From Irineochytrium annulatum (taxonomy: Eukaryota > Chytridiomycota > Chytridiomycetes > Chytridiales > Chytridiaceae), in assembly GCA_027600665.1 (NCBI GenBank), contig JADGJL010000013.1:62001-126000 (forward strand): DNA of 64,000 nucleotides. Reading direction: 5' to 3'. Both the position numbers and the translations under genes were made by a program. The stretch's first letter is position 1. Each line of letters begins with the position of its first letter. Shown here one piece after another: positions 9,867 through 18,693 of this stretch. The notes beneath the pieces were generated by a model, which was given only the letters and a program-made list of their open reading frames with translations, searched no databases and was not told the origin of the DNA.

Positions 9867-9967
9867 GTAATTGGGATTATGGTTGGGCAGCAGAACGGGT
9901 ATAAAGGGTAAGGAGCACTCGTTCTATCCATATTCATAATTTTCTCAACGAGAGGGGAACAACACAT

Positions 9968-12016
9968 ATGATTGAAGAGGGTAAGCAGGAACTATTGATT
10001 TCAGATGATACATACAGAGGAAGAGATTTAGGTGTCACCTTTGAAGCACAAGCCTGTCGCTTCAAAGTCTGGTCACCGTTAGCCGTTCAAATGGAACTAC
10101 TTCTGTACCCGCCTTTGACAGGAGGGAACCCTGAGGAAGAGCCCAATCAACGGAAACAGCAGGCGATACCTATGCAAAAGAAAGAACAAGGCACCTGGTT
10201 TCTGGAACTGGAGGGTGATTTAAGCGGCTACCGTTACATGTACAAGCCTACTTTCGAAGATGGACATTCGACCAATGCTGTAGATCCTTACGCACGAGCC
10301 GTGACCATGAATGGAGAAATGGGTGTAATTGTCAGACTGGAGCAGACACATCCGAAGGGATGGAATGAGGATATTCGCCCGGAATTGACCAGTCCTGTAG
10401 ATGCAATCCTGTACGAACTGCATGTACGTGATTTTTCCATTCACCCATCATCTGGTATTACGAATAAAGGTAAATATATGGCTTTTACCGAGACGGGTCT
10501 GCGTGATTCGGAGGGCAACACACTAGGGATCGATCATTTGGTTGAACTCGGGATTACCCATGTGCATTTGCTACCCGTATTTGATTTTGCGACGGTAGAT
10601 GAATCCAGAGTAGATGGTGATACGACGGATGCCTCCAACTATAACTGGGGATATGACCCGCTCCATTATAATGTGCCGGAAGGTTCCTATGCATCACGTG
10701 CAGACGACCCTGAGACACGAATTCGTGAGTTCAAATCCATGGTGCTTGCCCTTCATAACAAGGGAATAGGTGTCATTATGGATGTGGTGTATAATCATAC
10801 GTTTGATACGGAAGGCAGCTCTTTTGAAAAACTTGTACCAGGGTACTACTATCGTCAAAACGCCGATGGGACCTATAGCAATGGTTCAGGTACGGGTAAT
10901 GAGATGGCTACTGAACGCGCCATGGTTCGCAAGTTTATCATCGACTCGGTCCGCTACTGGGCAGAGGAGTACCATGTGGACGGTTTTCGCTTTGATCTGA
11001 TGGGCCTGATCGACACCACTACGATGAAACAGCTTGCAGCGGAATTACACACCGAAGTGTCACCTTCTTTATTGTTATATGGTGAACCATGGGGCGCACT
11101 CGATTCGCCACTTGGGGATGATATGACCCTAAAAGGAACGCAACGCGGGGCGGGCTTTGCTGTGTTTAACGATAATCTCCGCGGCGTGATCAAGGGAGAC
11201 AGTGATGGAATGGGTACGGGATTTGCGACGGGTGCAGAGGGGAAAGAAGACGAATTGTGGACTGGCGTCCGGGGAGCCGTTCAGGATTTTACGGATGGTC
11301 CATCCGAGACGATCAACTATGTAACGGTGCATGATAATCTTAATTTATGGGACAAAGTTGCACGTACACAAGGACTCCACGATACCTTGAATTTCCTCAC
11401 CTATGACGAGGATGGGTGTATTCGCGGTTGCGAAAGTGTGGAAGAGGCTGTAGAGAAGGCTGAGCCTTACCTGCAGATTGATCCGGAACACATTCTGGAG
11501 AATGAGACCGTTAGGCGTTGTTTGCTTGCCAACGGTATTGTTCTAACCTCCCAGGGTGTACCCTTGATCGCCGCTGGAGATGAGCTGCTTCGCAGCAAAT
11601 ATGGGGATGCCAACAGCCACCAGAGTGGAGACGCAGTCAACGCCATACATTGGGAGCAAAAGCAGCTGTTCAAGCCGGTGTTTGACTATTACCGTGGGCT
11701 GATTCTTCTTCGGCGAGAGCATCCCGTATTTCGGCTTCGTACACGGGAAGAGATCGAGAAGCATGTTCGTCTTATCGAAAAAGATAATGGGCTGCTGGCG
11801 TATGAAATGAATGGTACAGCAGCCAAAGATTCGTGGGATCGCATTGTTGTGATCTATAACGGGGCAAAGGAAAACCGTGACATCTCTGTTCCCGCAGGAA
11901 CATGGAATGTAATTGTTGAGAAAGGACAAGCAGGCATTGATACGATACGCACCGTACAGGACGGACAGGTACATGTGAATGGGCTATCCATAACGGTGAT
12001 GTATTCCAATTCCTAA
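9968..12016 (+). CDS. pulA: type I pullulanase, cytosolic
   Basis: A 682-residue debranching enzyme that cuts alpha-1,6 bonds in pullulan, glycogen or limit dextrins. A CBM48-like N-terminal domain (GVTFEAQACRFKVWSPLAV) precedes the GH13 barrel. The family signature YNWGYDP is at residues 225-231. The catalytic residues are Asp343 (GFRFDLMGL), Glu373 (YGEPWG) and Asp456 (TVHDNLNLW). There is no signal peptide, so like B. subtilis AmyX it probably acts on internal glycogen or imported dextrins. The ATG at 9968 follows GAGAGGGG. A terminator follows, and a larger paralog begins 485 bases on. Confidence 0.93.
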   Translation: MIEEGKQELLISDDTYRGRDLGVTFEAQACRFKVWSPLAVQMELLLYPPLTGGNPEEEPNQRKQQAIPMQKKEQGTWFLELEGDLSGYRYMYKPTFEDGHSTNAVDPYARAVTMNGEMGVIVRLEQTHPKGWNEDIRPELTSPVDAILYELHVRDFSIHPSSGITNKGKYMAFTETGLRDSEGNTLGIDHLVELGITHVHLLPVFDFATVDESRVDGDTTDASNYNWGYDPLHYNVPEGSYASRADDPETRIREFKSMVLALHNKGIGVIMDVVYNHTFDTEGSSFEKLVPGYYYRQNADGTYSNGSGTGNEMATERAMVRKFIIDSVRYWAEEYHVDGFRFDLMGLIDTTTMKQLAAELHTEVSPSLLLYGEPWGALDSPLGDDMTLKGTQRGAGFAVFNDNLRGVIKGDSDGMGTGFATGAEGKEDELWTGVRGAVQDFTDGPSETINYVTVHDNLNLWDKVARTQGLHDTLNFLTYDEDGCIRGCESVEEAVEKAEPYLQIDPEHILENETVRRCLLANGIVLTSQGVPLIAAGDELLRSKYGDANSHQSGDAVNAIHWEQKQLFKPVFDYYRGLILLRREHPVFRLRTREEIEKHVRLIEKDNGLLAYEMNGTAAKDSWDRIVVIYNGAKENRDISVPAGTWNVIVEKGQAGIDTIRTVQDGQVHVNGLSITVMYSNS

Positions 12017-12124
12017 TCGACCTTAATCTCCAAGCAAGAGAATGTAGTGTGCTAGTAAAAGGGAGCGTGCTTAAATAAGGACATGTTCAATTGTCCTGTA
12101 GATCGGGTGAAAAATGAAAATGAG

Positions 12125-12154
12125 TCGTCCTTCCAATCGGAAGGGCGATTTTTT
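12125..12154 (+). terminator. intrinsic terminator after the first pullulanase
   Basis: TCGTCCTTCC pairs with GGAAGGGCGA (one G-T pair) around AATC, followed by six T. It lies inside the gap 12017-12500, which holds no convincing gene; a 65-codon frame at 12083-12280 runs across this hairpin and is rejected. Confidence 0.85.
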
Positions 12155-12366
12155 GTCGAGTTAAAGAGCGATGGCTCGACCATAAACAGGAGTTTGTTAT
12201 ACTCGGAATTACTAAAACATCCGCCAGTTCAATGCGTAGCTAAGTATAGATTTGTTTGGAAAGCAGATGACATCCTGTAATTTATTCTTGTATTTTTCAA
12301 ACTTTTTTTGTCAGGACAGGTACATATGCTGTCAATCTATGGCACTTGTTTTCATATCCTATATTT

Positions 12367-12410
12367 TGAAAGCGATTGCTAATTGAATACACAAATTGAA
12401 CCGATATGAT
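12367..12410 (+). promoter_or_regulatory. candidate promoter with cre-like site before the second pullulanase
   Basis: TGAAAGCGATTGCT at 12367-12380 matches the CcpA cre consensus TGWAANCGNTNWCA at all but two positions. Just downstream, TTGAAT (12383-12388) and TATGAT (12405-12410) are 16 bases apart and could be a sigma-A promoter. Carbon catabolite control of a starch-debranching enzyme would be expected. Between this and the gene, GTCCCG ... CGGGAC (12445-12466) can form a small hairpin. Confidence 0.4.
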
Positions 12411-12500
12411 GAGTACAGACAACCCCGGGTTGACAAATCCCGTCCCGCTCCGTAACATCGGGACAACACGAAAACAATGGATATAAAGGCGGTGGGAACG

Positions 12501-15377
12501 ATGCCGGAATGGACTTCTTTTCGTTACGAAGGCAACGATCTTGGCTTAACATATACTCGTGCTGCAAGTACTTTTAAATTGTGGGCACCTACGGCACAAC
12601 AGGTTGATATATTGATTTTTGAAGATGAAGGGCATTACAACGAGGAAGGTAAGGTGCAAGAGCATAAGGGTGAAAGGGAACATTCCTTGACACGTGATGC
12701 GGATGGAATATGGACTTTAGAGCTTACAGGCGATTGGGCAGGTTATTATTATATGTACCGTATCACTCATAATGATCAGCGGATTGAAGTCGTTGTTGAT
12801 CCTTACGCGAGAGCGGTAACGGCCAATGGGCAACGAACGGCTATTATAGATCCTGACACCACCAATCCGGTCGATTGGGAACTGGATGTCAAACCTGCTT
12901 TTCTGCGTCCTGTCGATGCCGTGTTATATGAGTTGCATGTCCGTGATTTCTCCTCAGACCCACATGCCGATATTCCGTATAAGGGAAAATATCTGGCATT
13001 CACAGCATCCGGTCTGACGGATAGAGCAGGCAATAGTATTGGTGTAGACCATCTTGCCGAACTGGGAGTCACTCATGTACATCTTCTGCCTGTGGCGGAT
13101 TATCAGACGGTGAATGAACTCGCTACAGCTGACGTTGGTTCCAATGTCCGAGCACCATACAACTGGGGATATGATCCGCAACATTATAACGTTCCCGAAG
13201 GTTCCTACGCTACCGACCCTCGTGATCCGGCAGTTCGAATTCGGGAGCTCAAATCACTCGTACAATCGCTGCACAGACAAGGTATTCGTGTTGTACTTGA
13301 TGTTGTCTATAATCATACGTACAGCGTGGAAGAGGGACCGTTTGAACGGATCGTACCCGGCTATTATTACCGTTATCGGGAGGATGGCACCCTCAGTGAT
13401 GGTTCCGGTGTAGGCAATGAACTGGCGACTGAGCGTCCAATGGTGCGAAAATATATTGTGGATTCTCTCCGATATTGGGCAGAAGAATATCATGTGGACG
13501 GATTTCGATTTGACCTTATGGCTCTAATAGATACGGAAACGATGAATGAATTGACACGCGAATTGCGGGAGCAGATCGATCCGGCATTTCTGATCTATGG
13601 GGAACCTTGGACGGGTGGAGATTCGCCTTTGGACCGCAAAACATTAAAAGGAACCCAGCGAGGTCAGGGATTTGCAGTATTTAATGATCATTTTCGCAGC
13701 GCAATCAAGGGGGATAGTGATGGAAGTGGCAGAGGGTTTGTCACGGGTGCCGGAGGACAGGAATATGAGATTCTCAGAGGATTAGCCGGGGCACTGGATG
13801 ATTTCACATCTTCACCTGTGGAAGTTGTCAATTATGTAACTGCCCACGACAACCTCAATCTGTGGGATAAAATTGCAACAACAATGAACCTAAGACATGA
13901 ATTAGGATTTCCCGTATGGAAGGACGGACAGCCCGTGGGTGGTGGGAGTGCTGAGTCCGCTGTAAAAGCAGCAGATCCTTATCGGTATGTGGATGCAGAT
14001 GATGTTTTGGATGATGAGATGGTTCGTCGCTCGTTACTGTCTTCCGGCATTCTGCTGACTTCTCAAGGCATTCCTTTCCTGCATTCAGGGGATGAGATGC
14101 TCAGGTCCAAAGCCGGTGATCATAACAGTTATCGGAGCGGGGATGCGGTGAACACTATCACATGGGCCAACAAATCACGGTTCAGACCGGTGTTCGACTA
14201 CTATCGTGGTCTTATTCACCTGCGTCGCACACATCCCGCTTTTCGTATGATTGATGCTGAACAGGTACGAAATCACCTTCGTGTAATTCGTGCGGATGGC
14301 AATGTAGTTGCCTTTATGCTTCAGGATGGTGCGAATCAGGACACCTGGAATCAGATAATGGTCATTTATAACGGAACGGAACATGAGCAGCATGTGGACC
14401 TGGGAGAAGGGGACTGGCATGTCGTAGTCAATGCTCATCAGGCAGGTACAGATCGGATCGAGACTGTTCGTGGTACTGTGCAGATAGAACGATGGTCATT
14501 GATGGTACTGTATGACACAGAGCGTTCTGGAGGCGCTGAGCCGTCAACAGTGGAGATTAGTTTTCCTCGCCAGGTATACAGTCCGAAGGAGACCACGCAA
14601 CTGCGAGCAATCGTACGGGACAGCATTGGCAATGTGGTAGAAAAAGCCCCGGTTACCTGGACTTCTTCTGATCCGGATATTATTCAGATCCAGCCTGATG
14701 GAACAATCCATGCACTGGAACGAGGGGAAGCTTCAATTACAGTCCACTGTGGGGACATAACGGCAAGTTGTATGTTACAAGTGGATTACCGTCATGCTGA
14801 ACGAATTGAAATTGTGGGCGAACCCGTCATGTACATGACCCGCATCAGCCGCTTCCGTGCCTTGGTCCTTGATCAATTTGGTCAGCCGCTACAGGATTCG
14901 AATGTACGCTGGAGCTCTTCTCACCCTGAACTTGCAGCGGTGAGTGCGGCAGGGATCGTACGTGCGATGACACCCGGAGTAACCCATATTATTGCTGAAG
15001 CAGGAGGAATCCGCGCAACTCTTGCCGTGACGATTCATAAACAGATTTCGCGAACCGTCACGCTTCGATACGAACGGGAAGACCAGCAGTATGAAGGTTG
15101 GGATGTCTGGGTATGGGGCACTGGTATGGAGGACGGAGCAGTACAGCTGGAACGAGTCGGAAATGCCGCTGAAGCTCGCTTTCGCGTTGCTCCGGGTCTG
15201 CATCATCTGGGATTGATCATTCGATTGAACGAATGGGAAGCTAAAGATACGTGCGGAGACCGTTACGTGGACATTGTACCTGAAGATGGGGACGTGCACA
15301 TTATTGTCCGTAGCGGGTCAGACGAGATGCAGATCATTCGCGAAAGCGAAAAAACGGAAGATCGTGATAGCGCATAG
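12501..15377 (+). CDS. pulA: type I pullulanase with C-terminal Big_2 repeats and CBM41-like domain
   Basis: A 958-residue paralog of the previous pullulanase. Signature YNWGYDP is at 220-226; catalytic residues are Asp338 (GFRFDLMAL), Glu368 (YGEPWT) and Asp450 (TAHDNLNLW). After the barrel (ending ~660) come two Ig-like Big_2 repeats (~684-760 and ~768-842; WTSSDPDIIQIQPDGTI and WSSSHPELAAVSAAGIV) and a pullulanase-associated starch-binding module (~852-945; YEGWDVWVWGTG ... DRYVDIVPEDGDVHIIV). This module is normally N-terminal, so its place at the C-terminus is unusual. No signal peptide is visible, although Big_2 repeats are typical of exported proteins. AAAGGCGGTG before 12501 decides the start over the ATG at 12477. 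Confidence 0.9.
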   Translation: MPEWTSFRYEGNDLGLTYTRAASTFKLWAPTAQQVDILIFEDEGHYNEEGKVQEHKGEREHSLTRDADGIWTLELTGDWAGYYYMYRITHNDQRIEVVVDPYARAVTANGQRTAIIDPDTTNPVDWELDVKPAFLRPVDAVLYELHVRDFSSDPHADIPYKGKYLAFTASGLTDRAGNSIGVDHLAELGVTHVHLLPVADYQTVNELATADVGSNVRAPYNWGYDPQHYNVPEGSYATDPRDPAVRIRELKSLVQSLHRQGIRVVLDVVYNHTYSVEEGPFERIVPGYYYRYREDGTLSDGSGVGNELATERPMVRKYIVDSLRYWAEEYHVDGFRFDLMALIDTETMNELTRELREQIDPAFLIYGEPWTGGDSPLDRKTLKGTQRGQGFAVFNDHFRSAIKGDSDGSGRGFVTGAGGQEYEILRGLAGALDDFTSSPVEVVNYVTAHDNLNLWDKIATTMNLRHELGFPVWKDGQPVGGGSAESAVKAADPYRYVDADDVLDDEMVRRSLLSSGILLTSQGIPFLHSGDEMLRSKAGDHNSYRSGDAVNTITWANKSRFRPVFDYYRGLIHLRRTHPAFRMIDAEQVRNHLRVIRADGNVVAFMLQDGANQDTWNQIMVIYNGTEHEQHVDLGEGDWHVVVNAHQAGTDRIETVRGTVQIERWSLMVLYDTERSGGAEPSTVEISFPRQVYSPKETTQLRAIVRDSIGNVVEKAPVTWTSSDPDIIQIQPDGTIHALERGEASITVHCGDITASCMLQVDYRHAERIEIVGEPVMYMTRISRFRALVLDQFGQPLQDSNVRWSSSHPELAAVSAAGIVRAMTPGVTHIIAEAGGIRATLAVTIHKQISRTVTLRYEREDQQYEGWDVWVWGTGMEDGAVQLERVGNAAEARFRVAPGLHHLGLIIRLNEWEAKDTCGDRYVDIVPEDGDVHIIVRSGSDEMQIIRESEKTEDRDSA

Positions 15378-15426
15378 TTTCTTTATTTATAACTTTGAAC
15401 GTAGTTCGTCAAACCCTTGCTAAACC

Positions 15427-15458
15427 AGCAGTTGGAAGAGATTCCGACTGCTTTTTTG
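15427..15458 (+). terminator. intrinsic terminator after the second pullulanase
   Basis: AGCAGTTGGAA pairs with TTCCGACTGCT (one G-T pair) around GAGA, followed by TTTTTT. Confidence 0.9.
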
Positions 15459-15512
15459 GTCTGAATATACGGAGAATAGCTTAGCCGAAAATAAAGAATT
15501 GTCCTGTTTCGT

Positions 15513-15539
15513 GTTTGAGATCCTCTATCATTGGGGTAA
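15513..15539 (+). promoter_or_regulatory. candidate sigma-B-type promoter of the L25/Ctc gene
   Basis: GTTTGA (15513-15518) and GGGTAA (15534-15539), 15 bases apart, resemble the general-stress consensus GTTTAA - GGGWAW. In B. subtilis ctc is a classical sigma-B gene. The spacing is slightly long, and whether this organism has a sigma-B is not known from the window. A perfect palindrome AGACCATTATGGTCT follows at 15576-15590 in the leader. Confidence 0.4.
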
Positions 15540-15656
15540 ATATAGATATGGCCCACGATTCGGCCAACGAAAAAAAGACCATTATGGTCTATAGCGAAGC
15601 TTTAACGCTTTCCAACAAATATAATGTAGTGATCCCTTGAAGGAGGATGTTCAATC

Positions 15657-16289
15657 ATGAAATCCAACGGAAAAATGGCTCAACTTACAGCAACGCCAAG
15701 AACGGAAAAGAAAGGTGCAGCACTGCGCTTGTTAAGACAAGGCGGACGAGTTCCTGCAGTCGTTTACGGCCCGGGACTTGAAGGTGCTTCAATACATGTA
15801 GATGAAAAAGAGATGCTGAAAGTGGCACGCACAGGCCGCTCCGAAATGTTCAACCTGAATGTTGAGGGTGGTAAAACGATTCCTGTACTGATCAAGGATC
15901 AGCAAGAGCGTAATGGACGTTTGCTGCATGTAGACTTTTTGCAGATTTCCAAGAACAAGCCAATCAGCGTAAGTGTATCGATCGACTTCCAGGGTACAGC
16001 AGCCGGTTCAAAAGCGGGTGGTGTATTCCAGACACAGGAGACACAGCTGGAGGTAGAAGGATTGCCTGCGGATCTGCCAACGTCCATTGAAGTTGATGTT
16101 AGCGGATTGGATATTGGTGATCGCTTGACTGCAGCGGACGTCAAACTGGATAAAGGTTTGACACTCGTAACATCTCCTGAATCAATCATCGCGTCCGTCA
16201 TGCCGCCACAAGCGGCTGAGGAAGAGCCAACAGCTTCTGCTGATGAAGCCGCTGAACCAGCAGCTGAAGAAAAAGCTGAAGAAGAATAA
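15657..16289 (+). CDS. rplY: 50S ribosomal protein L25 / general stress protein Ctc
   Basis: A 210-residue protein of the TL5/Ctc type that binds 5S rRNA in the large ribosomal subunit. The N-terminal beta-barrel domain (LRLLRQGGRVPAVVYGPG, residues ~1-95) and the C-terminal TL5-type beta domain (QTQETQLEVEGLPADLPTS) are both present. The last ~30 residues are almost only Ala and Glu, an acidic tail. AAGGAGG at 15640-15646 precedes the ATG. The pth gene that follows ctc in Bacillus is not here. A strong terminator follows, so it is a single-gene unit. Confidence 0.95.
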   Translation: MKSNGKMAQLTATPRTEKKGAALRLLRQGGRVPAVVYGPGLEGASIHVDEKEMLKVARTGRSEMFNLNVEGGKTIPVLIKDQQERNGRLLHVDFLQISKNKPISVSVSIDFQGTAAGSKAGGVFQTQETQLEVEGLPADLPTSIEVDVSGLDIGDRLTAADVKLDKGLTLVTSPESIIASVMPPQAAEEEPTASADEAAEPAAEEKAEEE

Positions 16290-16330
16290 GCCAAGCTTGG
16301 TGATCTCATCAGACCCCATGCTTAGCCGAA

Positions 16331-16355
16331 GCCCAGTCCCCGGACTGGGCTTTTT
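16331..16355 (+). terminator. intrinsic terminator of rplY
   Basis: GCCCAGTCC and GGACTGGGC form a perfect 9-bp stem around CC, followed by TTTTT. Confidence 0.95.
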
Positions 16356-16446
16356 ATATTTCACGGACGAGAAGTTATGATAGTCGCATGAAGGAAAAGA
16401 ATGTACTACAATACATGTTAAAGGGCAAGAAAGTAGGTATATTTCA

Positions 16447-16971
16447 ATGTTTGATCCAACGGTGTATGACAATCTGAAAGTCGGGTTTGAGAATTATCTC
16501 TATGATATGGATAACCTGGATGAACGTATTCAGATTACGGGGCGTAAAGATCGGCTGGAGATGGCAGTGATGTCCAGAGAGTTCACAATACAGTTCTGTC
16601 TCAGGGATCGTCCGGAAGTAACAGGAGAAGTCATATTAAGCAGTTCCCTTGAGGAACTTGCAGCAGAGATATTGGAGAAGCCTGGAGCGCATCCGGGTTG
16701 CCGATTGGAACTGCGGTTTGGTATGGATGTGAAGGAGACCGAGACACAGTGCTCGGCTATTCGTTCATTATTGCAGATGGGCTGGCCTGACCAGCGGATG
16801 TGCCTGAACATCCGCTATATCTTTGATGAAGAGCCAATCACATACAACGTCATGGCTCATGTATACTTTGACCGTAGTGTGAATGAAGACCAGATGGGAG
16901 ATATTCCTGAACTATGTGAGCATATGGTGAATGTGATGAATCAATTATTAGAGTTGTTGCATAACCAGTAA
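16447..16971 (+). CDS. conserved-looking hypothetical protein, 174 residues
   Basis: No domain recognised. The protein is soluble, acidic and without signal peptide or membrane segment. It looks like a compact alpha/beta fold: alternating strands (EFTIQFCLRD, RLELRFGMDV, NIRYIFDEEPITYNVMAHVYF) and a helical C-terminus (ELCEHMVNVMNQLLELLHN). Codon use resembles its neighbours, and it has its own terminator, which supports a real gene. No strong Shine-Dalgarno site is seen directly before the ATG (AAGAAAGTAGG lies ~13 bases upstream), so the exact start is less sure. Confidence 0.75.
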   Translation: MFDPTVYDNLKVGFENYLYDMDNLDERIQITGRKDRLEMAVMSREFTIQFCLRDRPEVTGEVILSSSLEELAAEILEKPGAHPGCRLELRFGMDVKETETQCSAIRSLLQMGWPDQRMCLNIRYIFDEEPITYNVMAHVYFDRSVNEDQMGDIPELCEHMVNVMNQLLELLHNQ

Positions 16972-16979
16972 TTCCAAGA

Positions 16980-17017
16980 AAGCCTTGTCTCTTTGGTGAG
17001 ATTAGGCTTTTTTTTTT
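16980..17017 (+). terminator. intrinsic terminator after the 174-residue protein gene
   Basis: AAGCCTTGTCTC pairs with GAGATTAGGCTT with ten T following. Confidence 0.9.
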
Positions 17018-17183
17018 GCATTTTTTAAAAAGTTTGTGTAGGCTTTCAGGCTTAGGTTTAAGGTCATTGGGGTTAATGTTTTACGCAAGCAAGTAAGAGA
17101 ATGTATATTAAAAGGGGGTAAGAGTGCAATTGGACTATACTGAAATGGTGAAATTGCGAAAAATATTATTGGGACTAAAGATT

Positions 17184-17205
17184 TAGTTCTGTACTAAAGG
17201 AACTA
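17184..17205. promoter_or_regulatory. inverted repeat before the WYL regulator gene, candidate operator
   Basis: TAGTTC and GAACTA (spacer 10) form a dyad 40 bases before the start of a DNA-binding regulator. Position suggests autoregulation; nothing else supports it. Confidence 0.3.
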
Positions 17206-17244
17206 GTTTTCCTTGCCGATAAAATATCGAAGGGGAGAAACTAC

Positions 17245-18216
17245 ATGACAGAGAAATTAATTCGTCTGCTGCGTATACTTCAGGCTATACAAGCAAATCC
17301 TGGAATTTCGGCCAAAGAGTTGGCGCTGAAATGCGGTACGACTGTACGCACGATATATCGTGATCTCCGGATTTTGGACAGGGTTGCCCCGATTATGAAC
17401 GAAGGATATGGAAAAGGTTACCGATTTATTGGTGAGTTTGCTATGTATCCATTAGATTTTACTGAACAGGAGGCAATGGTCTTCTCCATGCTTCCGTCCG
17501 TAGTTGATACCTCCAAGTTACCTGCTGAGTTCGATTCGGCTTTTGACAAGGTCATGTCGGCTCATACCAAATTAAAATCAAGAAACAGTGACATTGTAGA
17601 GAATATTGCGGGAATTATTCGTATGGGCACGCCAGCTTATCGTGAGGAAGGAAAAGATCCTAATCTGCTGATTCCCATCATCGAAGCTATTCTAAGCCAG
17701 CAAACTATTCGTACTCAATATCATACGCTGACAAGAAATGAGATTACAGTTCGCGATATCGATCCTTATTATCTCATTCCGCGTGATCAACGTTTTTATC
17801 TGATCGGCTACTGTCATTTGCTGCAAAAAGTTCGATTGTTCCGAATTAGCCGTTTTTTGGATGTAACACGAACCAATGCCGGTTTCGACAAGGGTGACTT
17901 CAACATAACACAGTATATGAAGAACACATGGTCTATTGACCGTGGAGACGAGCATATCCATTTCAAGGTAAGATTCTCTGAGAAAATAGCCCCCTACATA
18001 AAAGAAGAAGAGATGTTTGTTCGCCCGCGAATGACGAATATGTCGGATGGGGGATTGTTATTTGAAGTGACACTGAATAGCAGCCGAGAATTTTTGAAAT
18101 GGTTGTATCAATTTGGACCCGAGGCAGAGGTGCTTGAACCACAGGAGTTTCGTAGAGAGATACGCAGGCAACTTGTCGAATGGTTGGAACATTATGAGAC
18201 CGATGTATCTTTGTGA
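17245..18216 (+). CDS. YafY-type HTH_11/WYL-domain transcriptional regulator
   Basis: A 323-residue regulator. The N-terminal winged helix (ILQAIQANPGISAKELALKCG, then TTVRTIYRDLRIL as recognition part) is of the DeoR/HTH_11 kind. A WYL domain follows (~145-235; DPYYLIPRDQRFYLIGYCHL, with the LFRISRF strand), then a C-terminal extension. WYL domains usually sense a small ligand or nucleic acid. AGGGGAG precedes the ATG. The next gene, 43 bases downstream, is a HIRAN-like protein and may be cotranscribed. Confidence 0.85.
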   Translation: MTEKLIRLLRILQAIQANPGISAKELALKCGTTVRTIYRDLRILDRVAPIMNEGYGKGYRFIGEFAMYPLDFTEQEAMVFSMLPSVVDTSKLPAEFDSAFDKVMSAHTKLKSRNSDIVENIAGIIRMGTPAYREEGKDPNLLIPIIEAILSQQTIRTQYHTLTRNEITVRDIDPYYLIPRDQRFYLIGYCHLLQKVRLFRISRFLDVTRTNAGFDKGDFNITQYMKNTWSIDRGDEHIHFKVRFSEKIAPYIKEEEMFVRPRMTNMSDGGLLFEVTLNSSREFLKWLYQFGPEAEVLEPQEFRREIRRQLVEWLEHYETDVSL

Positions 18217-18259
18217 ATTTTAATTATGGACAAAAAATACAAGAGAAGGAGCAGGTCGT

Positions 18260-18622
18260 ATGAGCACTAAATTATTCGCAGCTATGTATGGGATGGACCA
18301 CTATCATGGAGTACAGGTTTTACATGTGGGGGATACCGTGTATCTCGTCAAAGATCCAGACAATCGATTGGATCAACAAGCAATTAAGGTCGTTATTCCA
18401 CCGATTGGAGCGGTAGGCTATATCGTTAATGATCCGCTTGTCGTACCTCATGGATGTTGGACCGGGAAGGCATTCTACGATGTATTTCATCAACTAACGT
18501 GTGCCAAAGTACGATTCATGATGAGAGATATGGTTATTATGGAGTTAATTGAGATGAGTCACATTCCTGTTCCACAGATGGATTCTTTGATTGCGGGATG
18601 GCAATTTCGTGAAAAAGCTTGA
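18260..18622 (+). CDS. small HIRAN-like domain protein
   Basis: A 120-residue protein. Its centre, GDTVYLVKDPDNRLDQQAIK ending with AVGYIVND, has the shape of a HIRAN domain: a strand, the D-x-x-x-N-x-x-D-x-x-A core and a final GY. HIRAN domains bind DNA ends, often fused to helicases or nucleases; here it stands alone. GAGAAGGAGCAGG before the ATG is a good binding site. It follows the WYL regulator by 43 bases, and WYL and HIRAN domains both occur in DNA-damage and defence contexts, so a joint role is possible but unproven. Confidence 0.65.
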   Translation: MSTKLFAAMYGMDHYHGVQVLHVGDTVYLVKDPDNRLDQQAIKVVIPPIGAVGYIVNDPLVVPHGCWTGKAFYDVFHQLTCAKVRFMMRDMVIMELIEMSHIPVPQMDSLIAGWQFREKA

Positions 18623-18661
18623 TCATTTTAAAGAGCAGGTTTACATGGGGCAAAAAGCTCA

Positions 18662-18693
18662 TAACAGAAGAAGGCTCATTGACGGATGAGCCT
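18662..18693 (-). terminator. hairpin at the end of the glycosyltransferase gene (minus strand)
   Basis: AGGCTCAT and ATGAGCCT form an 8-bp stem that overlaps the last codons of the gene on the minus strand; the tail read on that strand is TCTTCTGTT, a weak T tract. Confidence 0.55.

Noticed and set aside
12083..12280. 65-codon frame between the two pullulanase genes
   Set aside because: It runs through a clear terminator hairpin, has no good ribosome binding site, and its residue composition looks random.
17060..17085. GTTTAA ... GGGTTAAT as a third sigma-B-type promoter
   Set aside because: The spacing is only ~9 bases, too short for that promoter class.
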